The notes beneath the pieces are model-generated. The model ran no database searches. It was given only the letters and a program-made list of their open reading frames with translations, and was not told where the DNA came from. 64,000 bases of DNA, from NCBI RefSeq assembly GCF_014858725.1, contig NZ_AQGV01000009.1, forward strand, positions 62,001 through 126,000. Direction: 5' to 3'. Shown here in pieces: positions 46,432 through 54,845 of this stretch. Position 1 is the first letter of the stretch. Every line of letters begins with the position of its first letter. The position numbers and the translations under genes are program-made. This DNA is from Pseudoalteromonas aurantia 208 (GTDB lineage Bacteria > Pseudomonadota > Gammaproteobacteria > Enterobacterales > Alteromonadaceae).

Positions 46432-46830
46432 TTATCTACTATTCTTTTCAATGATCACTTTTTTATTATCGCTATAAAAATCAAGCAATTCTTTATAATC
46501 CATATTCAATTTATAAAACCCTGAAAAATCACAATACCTTCCGTCTACATATTTATAGAAAACTTTAACTTTCCTCACCCACCCCATTGATTCAAAAGAA
46601 TAAAAAATATAAACATTAACAAACTCAAGCTCCTTCATTTTTATTTCTTCATCGTCTAAAGACAAATAATCTTTATCCAAAACAACATGGCTGTATGATT
46701 TAAATGAGAAGACAAGAGAGAAAATAAAATATACAAAAAACATTGGCGTTAAGAAATAAAGTATCCTTATTTTACTCTCATCAATAAACTCAGGGTTAAA
46801 ATGTAGAAAACCCCATAAATAGAAAAACAA
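46432..46830 (-). CDS. small membrane protein, 5' end probably frameshifted
   Basis: A product of 132 residues from a TTG at 46830, with one clear membrane helix (about 25-45) and part of another at the start. A better start is 19 bases upstream: an ATG at 46849 in another frame gives MKWLCHFVF, which would complete the first helix if one T were removed from the T run corresponding to 46823-46827. So either the real start is the TTG or the gene carries a one-base insertion. The C-terminal part is an unrecognised soluble domain rich in tyrosine and phenylalanine. Very AT-rich. It heads a two-gene unit with the 652-residue protein. Confidence 0.5.
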   Translation of the reverse strand: MFFYLWGFLHFNPEFIDESKIRILYFLTPMFFVYFIFSLVFSFKSYSHVVLDKDYLSLDDEEIKMKELEFVNVYIFYSFESMGWVRKVKVFYKYVDGRYCDFSGFYKLNMDYKELLDFYSDNKKVIIEKNSR

Positions 46831-46954
46831 AGTGACACAACCACTTCATGATTAAGCAGTTTCTTTTTTAGCTTAAGCATAAGCTTCCTTAAATATAAAA
46901 TGGGGGTTTCCCCTCAAACGTTAAATCATATATGACTAAGGTATTTCACGATTT

Positions 46955-47159
46955 CTACAGTAAGGATCTGGAGAAATAACTTGATACATACATCTCAAGC
47001 ACCTCAATATTTTGTGCCTCATCAATGAGCAAGTTCAGTAAGAGTCCTCCTTTAGGTTGATTTTTCCACATTTTTTCTACTGGAATATCAAAACAGTCCC
47101 CATTAACATAACACTATCATATTCGTTATGCGTTCAAATTCCATATTTATTATTTTCAT
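46955..47159 (-). pseudogene. decayed small gene fragment, one frame break
   Basis: The minus strand has ATG at 47159 (product MKIINMEFERITNMIVLC, then TAA). After a one-base shift a second frame runs from 47113 to a TAG at 46955, encoding CYVNGDCFDIPVEKMWK and then QPKGGLLLNLLIDEAQNIEV to an end at SRSLL. Removing one T at about 47110 would join them into a 67-residue protein that looks like real coding sequence. There is no ribosome-binding site or family match. It may be the remains of an accessory gene such as an immunity protein, which is only a guess. Confidence 0.3.
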
Positions 47160-47316
47160 TTTATAAATAATGGAATTTTAACTTTATTTCCGTTTTTATG
47201 AAGGGTATGTTCGCAAGACGAGCGGGTATTTCACTTAGAAATACAAAAACTGATGGGTTATCGGTAACGTAGTTGAACTTTTAAAATGTCACTAAGTAGT
47301 TAATATTAGTAAATAC

Positions 47317-47346
47317 AAAAAAAGCTCATATGATGAGCTTTTTTTT
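47317..47346. terminator. terminator of the porin gene
   Basis: AAAAAAAGCTCAT (47317-47329) pairs with ATGAGCTTTTTTTT (47333-47346) over an ATG loop. The A and T runs make it work in both directions. Confidence 0.85.
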
Positions 47347-47364
47347 CTGAGGTTACTCTTGTTA

Positions 47365-48294
47365 TTAGAACTTATATTCAATACCTGCAGCAACATAATC
47401 ACGTTCAACTTGATTATCACCATCAAATGTTGAGTAGAAGCCATATAGCTTGGTGACTTTATTCAATTTGTGGTCAATGCCCACTGAAATACCGTCAATT
47501 TTGTCACCCTGATCAAAATCAATCACTTGATATTGGGCTTTGAATGTATTTGCCCCCATACTGTAAGCCGCGTTTAGCATATATCCATCAGCTTCATCTG
47601 AGCCATCTGAACGTTCCTGCATTTGATAAATCGCGCCCACTTTAATATCAGAGAATTTACCATGGATTGCAAAACGAACTGCATCATAGCCTTTTACTTC
47701 ACTGTCTACAGCAATTGCTGCATAAACCGAACTCTTCTTCAGTTTACTGTCACCATATGTTAGCGCAGTTGAATAACCATTCTTACCGTCTCGGTCATCT
47801 TCAGCAATAAAAGTCCCTAGCAATTTAAAGCCACTAAAACTGTTCGACTTATATGAAATAGAATTGCCGAGTCTATTTTCACCTTTAAACAAATTTTTAA
47901 TGTCGCCTTCAAGGTCATTGAATTGATCTAGTTTGCCTTGAGATTGTTTGTACGCCGTATCATTTCGACCTATCACTACCTCACCAAAGTTGCCCTTTAA
48001 ACCAACATATTGATTACGTGCTGTAATGTTATCTTTATCACCTTTTGAATCCGCATCAGACAAATCTACCTGAAACTCCAGCTTATAGATAACTTCTAAA
48101 TCACTTCCTAGTTTTTCTGATCCCTTAAAACCAAAACGCGATGCGTTGCTTTTAATTTCAGTTGCAGAACCTTCACCTTCATCTGTTGATTGCACAGATA
48201 CGTTTGCTTTACCATACACCTTAACATCAGCGTGGGCGTTGAATGATAGTGCACTTAATACAGACAGCAAAAGCGTTGATTTAACTAGTTTCAT
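47365..48294 (-). CDS. gram-negative general porin
   Basis: A 309-residue outer-membrane porin. It has a signal peptide (about 1-22, ending ALSFNAHA), then DVKVYGKANVSVQSTDEGEG, the first strands, FGFKGSEKLG and a terminal strand ending VAAGIEYKF with a final phenylalanine, as expected for 16-stranded porins. The ATG at 48294 is chosen because GAGGAATATAAAC precedes it; an in-frame start five codons upstream is weaker. The porin gene is single and ends at its own terminator. It lets small hydrophilic solutes into the periplasm. Confidence 0.9.
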   Translation of the reverse strand: MKLVKSTLLLSVLSALSFNAHADVKVYGKANVSVQSTDEGEGSATEIKSNASRFGFKGSEKLGSDLEVIYKLEFQVDLSDADSKGDKDNITARNQYVGLKGNFGEVVIGRNDTAYKQSQGKLDQFNDLEGDIKNLFKGENRLGNSISYKSNSFSGFKLLGTFIAEDDRDGKNGYSTALTYGDSKLKKSSVYAAIAVDSEVKGYDAVRFAIHGKFSDIKVGAIYQMQERSDGSDEADGYMLNAAYSMGANTFKAQYQVIDFDQGDKIDGISVGIDHKLNKVTKLYGFYSTFDGDNQVERDYVAAGIEYKF

Positions 48295-48517
48295 GTTTAT
48301 ATTCCTCAATATCGCAACACGTAATTTTTAGACAGGCGCAGTGTGCCAGCTCATAATGACAGAAATATTACATGAGAAATATTTTGGTAAAAAAGACTAC
48401 TTGAAAATGAAATTAAAACGACATCAAGCTGACATAATAACCGTAGATTCAATGATAAATAGCGAAACCAATATAAGACGATGAGAAAGCGACGCACCCT
48501 ATTACACAGAAAAACCG

Positions 48518-49363
48518 CTACATAAATGCGGCCAATGAATCTACAGCAACCTCAATGGCAGGTAACTGACTACTGTCTTTATGATAGACCGCAAACACCT
48601 CCTTGGATGACCCAGCCACAACACTAATATGGTACAACTCGCCACTTTTGAGCATGTCAGAAATTAGGTTCTGTGAAATAAAAGCACCGCCACCATGATT
48701 CATCATTAAATCAAGCGCAATTCGCCCAGTACTTGTTTTAAAGTAATAAGGCATCTGACCCTGGAACTGCTTTGCATGCCAAGTTGAAAATGTCGGTCCC
48801 CAATCAACGTACACATATTGAGTATCAAAAAACATCACAGCATCCGAGCACTCAAATGTACTAACGGGTAAGATGCTTAAGTGGCCGATAGATTTAACCA
48901 CTAATCCATCAACTTTAGGCGGATCAAATAATACTGCTACATCTAAAGCTCGCTCCAATAGCAACCGGGTACACTCTTGCAATCCTTTCACTTCAGCAGT
49001 TAATGACAAATCGGGCAATGCAATAACCAATTTACCCATATTAGACTGTAAAACTGCATCCCAAATATTGGCCGTCCCAGCGATTGATAATTGTGCCACT
49101 ATATGATTGGAAAGCGCCACTTCTGCTTTCACCCGTTGCATACCTGTAAGTATCATCTGCGCATGGGGCAACAACCGCTCCCCTGACGCCGTCAATTGAA
49201 TGTTATTTCTTTGCCTAATAAATAGCGTGGCACCAAGACTCTGCTCTAACTGTCGAATCCTAAAGCTGACTGCCGACTGTGTAATATATAAACCTTCCGC
49301 AGCACGACCAAAATGCCGTGTATTGACAACTTCTACAAACGTCCTCAATAGTTCAGTGTCCAT
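48518..49363 (-). CDS. hdfR: LysR family transcriptional regulator HdfR
   Basis: A 281-residue LysR regulator. The N-terminus MDTELLRTFVEVVNTRHFGR and RAAEGLYITQSAVSFRIRQL closely match E. coli HdfR ([20 protein letters not shown]), a repressor of the flagellar master operon flhDC. The C-terminal part is the usual LysR effector domain. A strong GAGGAGCAGCA lies upstream of the ATG. The gene is monocistronic. Identity is confident for the family, and the target in this organism is inferred. Confidence 0.88.
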   Translation of the reverse strand: MDTELLRTFVEVVNTRHFGRAAEGLYITQSAVSFRIRQLEQSLGATLFIRQRNNIQLTASGERLLPHAQMILTGMQRVKAEVALSNHIVAQLSIAGTANIWDAVLQSNMGKLVIALPDLSLTAEVKGLQECTRLLLERALDVAVLFDPPKVDGLVVKSIGHLSILPVSTFECSDAVMFFDTQYVYVDWGPTFSTWHAKQFQGQMPYYFKTSTGRIALDLMMNHGGGAFISQNLISDMLKSGELYHISVVAGSSKEVFAVYHKDSSQLPAIEVAVDSLAAFM

Positions 49364-49851
49364 TGCTGCTCCTCAAAATAAAAATCCGTAATGTAGTTTT
49401 CTGGCTCACAATTTACATTGCCGACTTGGGATTGATATGCCGTAACCTGTGGAAGTGTAGTCCACTTGTGGTGCAATTTGAGTACTATTAAAACTTAGGG
49501 AGTTAGGAGGTAAATTACGGGATATTTAATCACCCTGCAGCGGGAAAATCAGAGACACACTCGCAATGCGTCACCAAAGAAAATACCATTAGCCTGCAAG
49601 TAAATGAGCGTGTATCGCGATACGCACGCGTCTCGCTACCAATTTCGTAATAAAATACCAACAGTGATACACCCCTCTAAATTGAGGAATTACGTTCCTT
49701 ACTTGTTATCGTCATCATTTCGTCTAGTATTATTACAATATAACGAAAAACAATTAGTTATAAACCTGTCCCCCACATTAGCCATTGCTTTTTTGGCGAG
49801 ATAGGTTTACAACTATGTTGTGCGTATTAGCGAAAGACTAGGCTTATATAA
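49364..49851. other. 488-base divergent intergenic region
   Basis: It lies between hdfR and the response regulator and should hold both promoters. A perfect 12-bp palindrome, GTATCGCGATAC, sits at 49612-49623. A 66-codon open frame here (49604-49804) lacks coding character. Nothing else is recognised. Confidence 0.6.
49612..49623. promoter_or_regulatory. 12-bp palindrome GTATCGCGATAC
   Basis: A perfect palindrome 230-240 bases upstream of the diguanylate cyclase gene, extended imperfectly by flanking GCGT/ACGC. It could be an operator. Confidence 0.2.
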
Positions 49852-51087
49852 GTGACTCGACGAATACTTATCATTGAAGATACACCCACAATTGCCAAAG
49901 TTCAGAAACACATCGCTGTGTCTTCTGGTTATACGGCTGATATTGCCGGTTCACTCGCGGAAGCTAAAGCGCTTGTAAGCCAAAATCAGTACTTTTGCGC
50001 CGTCGTTGATTTCATTTTACCGGATGCCCCCAACGGAGAAGCAATTCCGTGCACCATCAAGGCAGAAATTCCAACCATCGTTATGACGGGGAATTTAGAC
50101 ATTAAAACACGGGAAACCGTCGAAAAATATCCCATTATTGATTACATCACCAAAGAAAATAAGCAAGCCTACCAATATTTAAAAAGACAACTACAACGCT
50201 TACCTCGTAATGAAAATGTACAAGTACTCGTTGTCGATGACTCTCGACAAACAAGGCGCTATATCAGCGCACTTTTAGAGCGACATAAGTATCAGGTCTT
50301 GGAGGCAAAAGATGGTCAAGAAGGGCTTGAGGTACTACAAAACAACCCCGAGATCTCGGTCATTATTACCGATAATGAAATGCCACGAATGAGTGGTGTT
50401 GAGCTGTGTGGTGAAATTCGTCGACTCTACAGTGACGATGATATTGCCATTATTGGTATTTCTGGATCTAATGCATCTCATTTATCTGCGCGCTTTTTGA
50501 AAAATGGCGCGAACGACTACCTCCGAAAACCCTTTAATGCCGAAGAGTTTTATTGCCGTTTGAGTCAGAACGTAGATATGCTCGATAATATCGCAACTAT
50601 CCGCCTCCAAGCTAATACGGATTATTTAACCAAATTACCTAATCGGCGTTATTTTTTCGAGCAAACCACTAAAGTACTTAAGTCAAAAGCGCTGAAGCAA
50701 CAAAGTAGTACCTTGGCAATGATTGATATTGATCATTTTAAAAGTATTAATGATCAATATGGCCACGATGCGGGAGACGATGTGCTCAGTGCACTCGCGG
50801 TCTGCTTCAAGAAATTTTTCGAACATGATTTGGAGGCACGCTTAGGCGGCGAAGAATTTGCCGTTTTCTTCCTCCAAGGCAGTGTAGAAGAGAACTTGAA
50901 ACAACTAGAACTCTTTAGGCAGTATTTAGATGCAAACAGTGCCTCTATGACTCCCCACAAAATCCACTTTACTATTTCTATTGGATTTGTATCTATGGCA
51001 GAGCAAAAAGTAGATGCACTTTTAAAAGCCGCCGACGTAAAGCTCTATGATGCAAAAGAGGAAGGTCGAAATAGAGTGGTAAGTTAG
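49852..51087 (+). CDS. REC-REC-GGDEF response regulator (diguanylate cyclase)
   Basis: A 411-residue cytoplasmic protein with two receiver domains and an output GGDEF. The first receiver (about 1-120) has IIEDT and a conserved FILPDAPNGE, but its phospho-acceptor is at VVDF. The second (about 125-240) has VVDDS, the acceptor in IITDNEMPRM, and the KPF switch. GGDEF is complete as GGEEF at about residues 332-336 (RLGGEEFAVFF). It should make cyclic-di-GMP upon phosphorylation. It starts at GTG with AGG nine bases upstream. There is no adjacent histidine kinase, so it is an orphan. Confidence 0.9.
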   Translation: MTRRILIIEDTPTIAKVQKHIAVSSGYTADIAGSLAEAKALVSQNQYFCAVVDFILPDAPNGEAIPCTIKAEIPTIVMTGNLDIKTRETVEKYPIIDYITKENKQAYQYLKRQLQRLPRNENVQVLVVDDSRQTRRYISALLERHKYQVLEAKDGQEGLEVLQNNPEISVIITDNEMPRMSGVELCGEIRRLYSDDDIAIIGISGSNASHLSARFLKNGANDYLRKPFNAEEFYCRLSQNVDMLDNIATIRLQANTDYLTKLPNRRYFFEQTTKVLKSKALKQQSSTLAMIDIDHFKSINDQYGHDAGDDVLSALAVCFKKFFEHDLEARLGGEEFAVFFLQGSVEENLKQLELFRQYLDANSASMTPHKIHFTISIGFVSMAEQKVDALLKAADVKLYDAKEEGRNRVVS

Positions 51088-51107
51088 GGCATACTGATTG
51101 CCCTAAC
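51083..51107. terminator. hairpin between convergent genes
   Basis: GTTAGGGCA (51083-51091) pairs with TGCCCTAAC (51099-51107) over a 7-base loop. It lies between the GGDEF gene and the convergent rarD gene. Confidence 0.55.
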
Positions 51108-51117
51108 CAGTTATTCG

Positions 51118-51996
51118 TTATTTTGATGAACGATATGTATCCCAACTAAATAGCGCCAATGCACTCCAAATACATGCAAAAGTCACTATACGCTCAGTAG
51201 AAAAAGACTCCCCATATAATGCTACAGCCAATACAAACATCAAACTAGGGCCTATATATTGAAACAAACCTAATGTTGAATAGGCTAAACGTTTAGCCGC
51301 AGCAATAAAGCACAATAATGGCAAAGTGGTGACTATGCCCGCACTAATCAAAAGTAGATTAATTAAATCTGAATTTTGAGCCATATTCGTGGTTGTTGAT
51401 GGTTCACTGACCCACCAGTAAATAATGGCTGCGGGTAATAAAATTAAAGCTTCGAGCAATAGCCCAGGTAAAGACTCTACAGGCATTTTCTTTCGCAATA
51501 AGCCGTAAATCGCAAATGAGCTGGCCAGTGAAAATGCAATAACAGGGAAAGAGCCAAAACTAATCACTTGTAACGAGACACCGGCTACAGCGAGCCCTAC
51601 AGCGACTTTCTGCCATTTTCTCAACCGTTCCGCTAAAAAGACCACACCCAAAAGGACATTAAGTAATGGGTTAATATAATATCCGAGACTCGCATCTAGC
51701 ATATGTCCATTATTGACCGCCCATATAAATAAACCCCAATTAAAACCCAATAAAGTGGAGCTTAAGCATAATAACAACACTAATTTTGGTTGTTTTATGA
51801 CCGGGGCTACTTTATGCCATTGCTTCATTAGCGCAATAATCGCCAGTAAAAACAACACTGACCATACAATTCGGTGAGTTAAAATCTCTAAAGCATCGAT
51901 ATGATCGAGTTGCTTAAAGTAAATCGGTGCAAGCCCCCACATTAAAAATGCAAGTACTGCGTAAATGTACCCTTGTTTGTTAAGACTGTTTGGCAT
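51118..51996 (-). CDS. rarD: RarD / EamA family membrane transporter
   Basis: A 292-residue protein of ten predicted membrane helices. It has the RarD N-terminus (MPNSLNKQGYIYAVLAFLMW, matching the E. coli length before QG) and HRIVWSVLFLLAI plus FNWGLFIWAVNNGHMLDASLGYYINPL, all typical of RarD in the drug/metabolite transporter superfamily. The ATG at 51996 is chosen by alignment; an in-frame ATG three codons upstream is possible. RarD was linked to chloramphenicol sensitivity, but its substrate is unsettled. It is likely monocistronic. Confidence 0.88.
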   Translation of the reverse strand: MPNSLNKQGYIYAVLAFLMWGLAPIYFKQLDHIDALEILTHRIVWSVLFLLAIIALMKQWHKVAPVIKQPKLVLLLCLSSTLLGFNWGLFIWAVNNGHMLDASLGYYINPLLNVLLGVVFLAERLRKWQKVAVGLAVAGVSLQVISFGSFPVIAFSLASSFAIYGLLRKKMPVESLPGLLLEALILLPAAIIYWWVSEPSTTTNMAQNSDLINLLLISAGIVTTLPLLCFIAAAKRLAYSTLGLFQYIGPSLMFVLAVALYGESFSTERIVTFACIWSALALFSWDTYRSSK

Positions 51997-52075
51997 ATGT
52001 ATCATATCTGATGCAAAGAGGTGGGCATTATACGTGCTAATTATGAAATAATGCAGTTTCAGTGATATAAAATAT

Positions 52076-52531
52076 TTAGCCGACTAAATAGGTCCCAGTA
52101 CCAAAGGCGATTTGTATTCCTTCATCATTATGAAGTTCCATTCTACACACACATACTTTGTTGCCAGCACGAATAAGACTGGCACTTGCTATGAAGTACT
52201 TCCCGCGGCCTGGCCGTAAAAAATCAGTACGAATGTCTATTGTGCCAAGGGTTGCTAACTTTTTTGGCACTGTATGGAGTACGTCAACCTCAAGTTTATC
52301 AACAATCGATGCTGCTGCCAGCATTCCACCAACATTATCTAATACGGCAGAAATAACACCGCCATGTAGAATCTTTTGTGACGGATTACCAATTAACTCA
52401 TCTTTCCAAGGTAATTGAATTTCTGCACATTCCGCATCTAAATGATTAACCCTAATAGCCAAAAACTGATTAAATGGCATTTTATCAACAAAAATTTCAG
52501 CTACTGTAGTTATGATTTGTGACTTATCCAT
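52076..52531 (-). CDS. hotdog-fold thioesterase (PaaI/YiiD-like)
   Basis: A 151-residue hotdog-fold protein. It has the HGG motif in QKILHGGVISAVLDNVGGMLA, with D as the likely catalytic residue, and the terminal TDFLRPGRGKYFIASASLI strand common to acyl-CoA thioesterases. The ATG at 52531 has a strong GGGGGGAG upstream; a longer frame starting at 52570 is rejected. It is divergent from recQ. The exact acyl substrate is unknown. Confidence 0.85.
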   Translation of the reverse strand: MDKSQIITTVAEIFVDKMPFNQFLAIRVNHLDAECAEIQLPWKDELIGNPSQKILHGGVISAVLDNVGGMLAAASIVDKLEVDVLHTVPKKLATLGTIDIRTDFLRPGRGKYFIASASLIRAGNKVCVCRMELHNDEGIQIAFGTGTYLVG

Positions 52532-52626
52532 ACTCCCCCCTCTCCTCTGACCAGTTAACGTTACGCGCAATTGCGTATTTTTTCAAGGTTGGAAAGTTAC
52601 AGACAAGTGGGTTAAAAACCTCTAAA

Positions 52627-54453
52627 ATGCTCGCGATGGATAATCTTGCACACACCAATACACAACATGATGCTAAATCTGTACTCAAAAATATTTTTGG
52701 TTATAGTGAATTTCGAGATGGCCAACTCGCCGTTATCGAAGCAGCCCTAGCGCGTCAGGATAGCTTAGTTCTACTTCCCACTGGAGGTGGAAAATCGCTA
52801 TGTTATCAAGTTCCTGCATTGGTTCTTGATGGTATTACCCTCGTTGTTTCGCCCTTAATTTCTTTAATGCAAGATCAAGTTACGCAATTGCAAGCACTGG
52901 GTGTTGCTGCTGAATATATAAATAACAGCGTCCCAAAGGAGCAACAACAAGCCATATATCAACGCCTGCATCACGATCAAGTCAAGCTACTTTATGTTGC
53001 ACCCGAAAAAGTGTTGCAGTACGACTTTATCGAACGCATGCGACATTTAAAAATCAGTTTATTTGCCATTGATGAAGCGCATTGTGTGTCACATTGGGGA
53101 CATGACTTTAGACCTCACTACTGCCGCCTCAGCGAGTTAAAACATCACTTTCCAACAATTCCAATGATGGCATTAACGGCAACAGCAGATACCGCAACGC
53201 GCCATGACATTGTTAGCCAACTCAGTTTACAAAATCCTTATGTGCATACGGGTAGCTTCGATAGACCCAATATTCGCTATACTATAGAAGAGAAATTCAA
53301 GCCATTATCGCAGCTAATGCGCTATTTAAAAGAGCAAAATAATCAAAGCGGTATTATTTATTGTACGAGTAGAAAGCGCGTTGATGAGATCTCTGAAAAG
53401 CTGGCTGATGCCGGTTTTAATGCCGCGGCATATCACGCTGGGATGAGCAATGAACAGCGTCAATTTGTACAAAGTGCTTTTGCGCGAGATGACATACATA
53501 TTGTCGTTGCAACGGTTGCATTTGGAATGGGGATTAATAAACCCAACGTACGATTTGTGCTGCACTACGATATTCCTAAAAGTATTGAAGCGTATTACCA
53601 AGAAACAGGTCGCGCTGGACGTGATGGTTTAGCTGCCGAAGCCATTATGTATTTCGACCCTGCTGATATTGGTCGCGTAAAACGCTTTTTTGAGGACATT
53701 GAAGACGAGCACCGCCGGCGCGTTGAAGAGCAACGCTTTAACGCGATGGCAAGCTTTGCAGAAGCACAAACTTGCCGTCGCCAAATACTGCTAAATTATT
53801 TCAGTGAATATAAAAGAGAACCATGTGGCAACTGCGATATTTGCCTAAATCCACCCACGTGCTTTGATGGCACTTTAGTGGCCCAACAAGCGTTATCCTG
53901 TGTATACCGCGCCGAGCAACGCTTTGGCTTAGGTTATATTGTAGATGTGCTACGCGGTGCCAATACCAGTCGCATTCGGGATAATCAACATCATGAGTTA
54001 AGTACTTATGGGCTAGGCAAAGACAAAAGTAATGAGTTTTGGTTAAGTGTACTAAGACAACTCATCCACCATGGACTTCTGAATCAAGATATTACTCAAG
54101 GAGCAAGTCTTAAACTCACTGAAGCTGCACGTTCAGTGTTAAAAGGGGAATACGCCTTACAATTGGCTGAACCACGTTTACAGGCGAAACACGTTTATCA
54201 AGATAAACTCGCCCAATTCAATTACGACAAGAAATTGTTTGCTAAGTTACGCAGTCTACGTAAACAGTTAGCCGATGAAGACGATGTACCTCCTTATGTG
54301 GTATTTAATGATAAAACACTCGCTGAAATGGCCCAACTCACCCCGACGACTGATGGCGAGTTCCTATCGGTGTCTGGCGTTGGTTTTACTAAACTCAGTA
54401 AATATGGCACGCCGTTTATGCAACTTATCCGTAATTACCTTGCCTCATGCTAA
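52627..54453 (+). CDS. recQ: ATP-dependent DNA helicase RecQ
   Basis: A 608-residue 3'-5' DNA helicase of the RecF pathway. Walker A is LLPTGGGKSLCYQ, DEAH is LFAIDEAHCVSHWGHDFRP, and motif VI is YYQETGRAGRDG. The RecQ-C-terminal zinc site is CRRQILLNYF followed by CGNCDICLNPP, and the HRDC domain closes the protein (KLFAKLRSLRKQLADE). The start is ATG 52627 or 52636, since longer frames lack family similarity. The 98-residue gene follows 18 bases later. Confidence 0.97.
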   Translation: MLAMDNLAHTNTQHDAKSVLKNIFGYSEFRDGQLAVIEAALARQDSLVLLPTGGGKSLCYQVPALVLDGITLVVSPLISLMQDQVTQLQALGVAAEYINNSVPKEQQQAIYQRLHHDQVKLLYVAPEKVLQYDFIERMRHLKISLFAIDEAHCVSHWGHDFRPHYCRLSELKHHFPTIPMMALTATADTATRHDIVSQLSLQNPYVHTGSFDRPNIRYTIEEKFKPLSQLMRYLKEQNNQSGIIYCTSRKRVDEISEKLADAGFNAAAYHAGMSNEQRQFVQSAFARDDIHIVVATVAFGMGINKPNVRFVLHYDIPKSIEAYYQETGRAGRDGLAAEAIMYFDPADIGRVKRFFEDIEDEHRRRVEEQRFNAMASFAEAQTCRRQILLNYFSEYKREPCGNCDICLNPPTCFDGTLVAQQALSCVYRAEQRFGLGYIVDVLRGANTSRIRDNQHHELSTYGLGKDKSNEFWLSVLRQLIHHGLLNQDITQGASLKLTEAARSVLKGEYALQLAEPRLQAKHVYQDKLAQFNYDKKLFAKLRSLRKQLADEDDVPPYVVFNDKTLAEMAQLTPTTDGEFLSVSGVGFTKLSKYGTPFMQLIRNYLASC

Positions 54454-54471
54454 TCTAACTTAGGGCCATTT

Positions 54472-54768
54472 ATGACACAAATAACATTCGATGCCGCCTA
54501 CAATGTGCTCTTAATTCATGTTCCTGAAATACCAGAAGCAGATGAATATTTATTTTGGGCAAAACTATTTTTGCATCAAGAAGCGCTCACTATTATTGAA
54601 GAACTCGAAGGGGCCGATCGTCATCAAACCCGCTTTAGCTATGGAAATAGCACATTTAATATGAACTTCGAGCATTATACAGACAGTATTTGGATAGCGC
54701 CTGAGGGCACCGAATCTGAAGAGCAACTCGTTAATTTATCTAAATATTTACTAACAAGTTTTCAATAA
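54472..54768 (+). CDS. small conserved protein, possibly DUF3630
   Basis: A 98-residue acidic cytoplasmic protein with a mixed alpha/beta pattern and no signal peptide. It may belong to DUF3630, a small family in Alteromonadales, but I am not certain. It is co-directional with recQ, with an 18-base gap. No function can be assigned. Confidence 0.6.
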   Translation: MTQITFDAAYNVLLIHVPEIPEADEYLFWAKLFLHQEALTIIEELEGADRHQTRFSYGNSTFNMNFEHYTDSIWIAPEGTESEEQLVNLSKYLLTSFQ

Positions 54769-54845
54769 TCAGATAGACTTAAGAAATAGATTATGGTCAT
54801 AGTGATCATAATAAATTTCAGTCAATTGATTGTTTGTGGAGCTTT

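Larger units (their letters stand above)
46850..47364. other. 515-base region without an intact gene
   Basis: An AT-rich stretch upstream of the accessory operon and downstream of the porin. It holds a decayed gene fragment (46955-47159) and the porin terminator (47317-47346). Nothing else recognisable was seen. Confidence 0.7.

Noticed and set aside
49604..49804. 66-codon open frame in the hdfR/GGDEF intergenic region
   Set aside because: No ribosome-binding site, no recognisable protein pattern, and it overlaps the probable promoter region.
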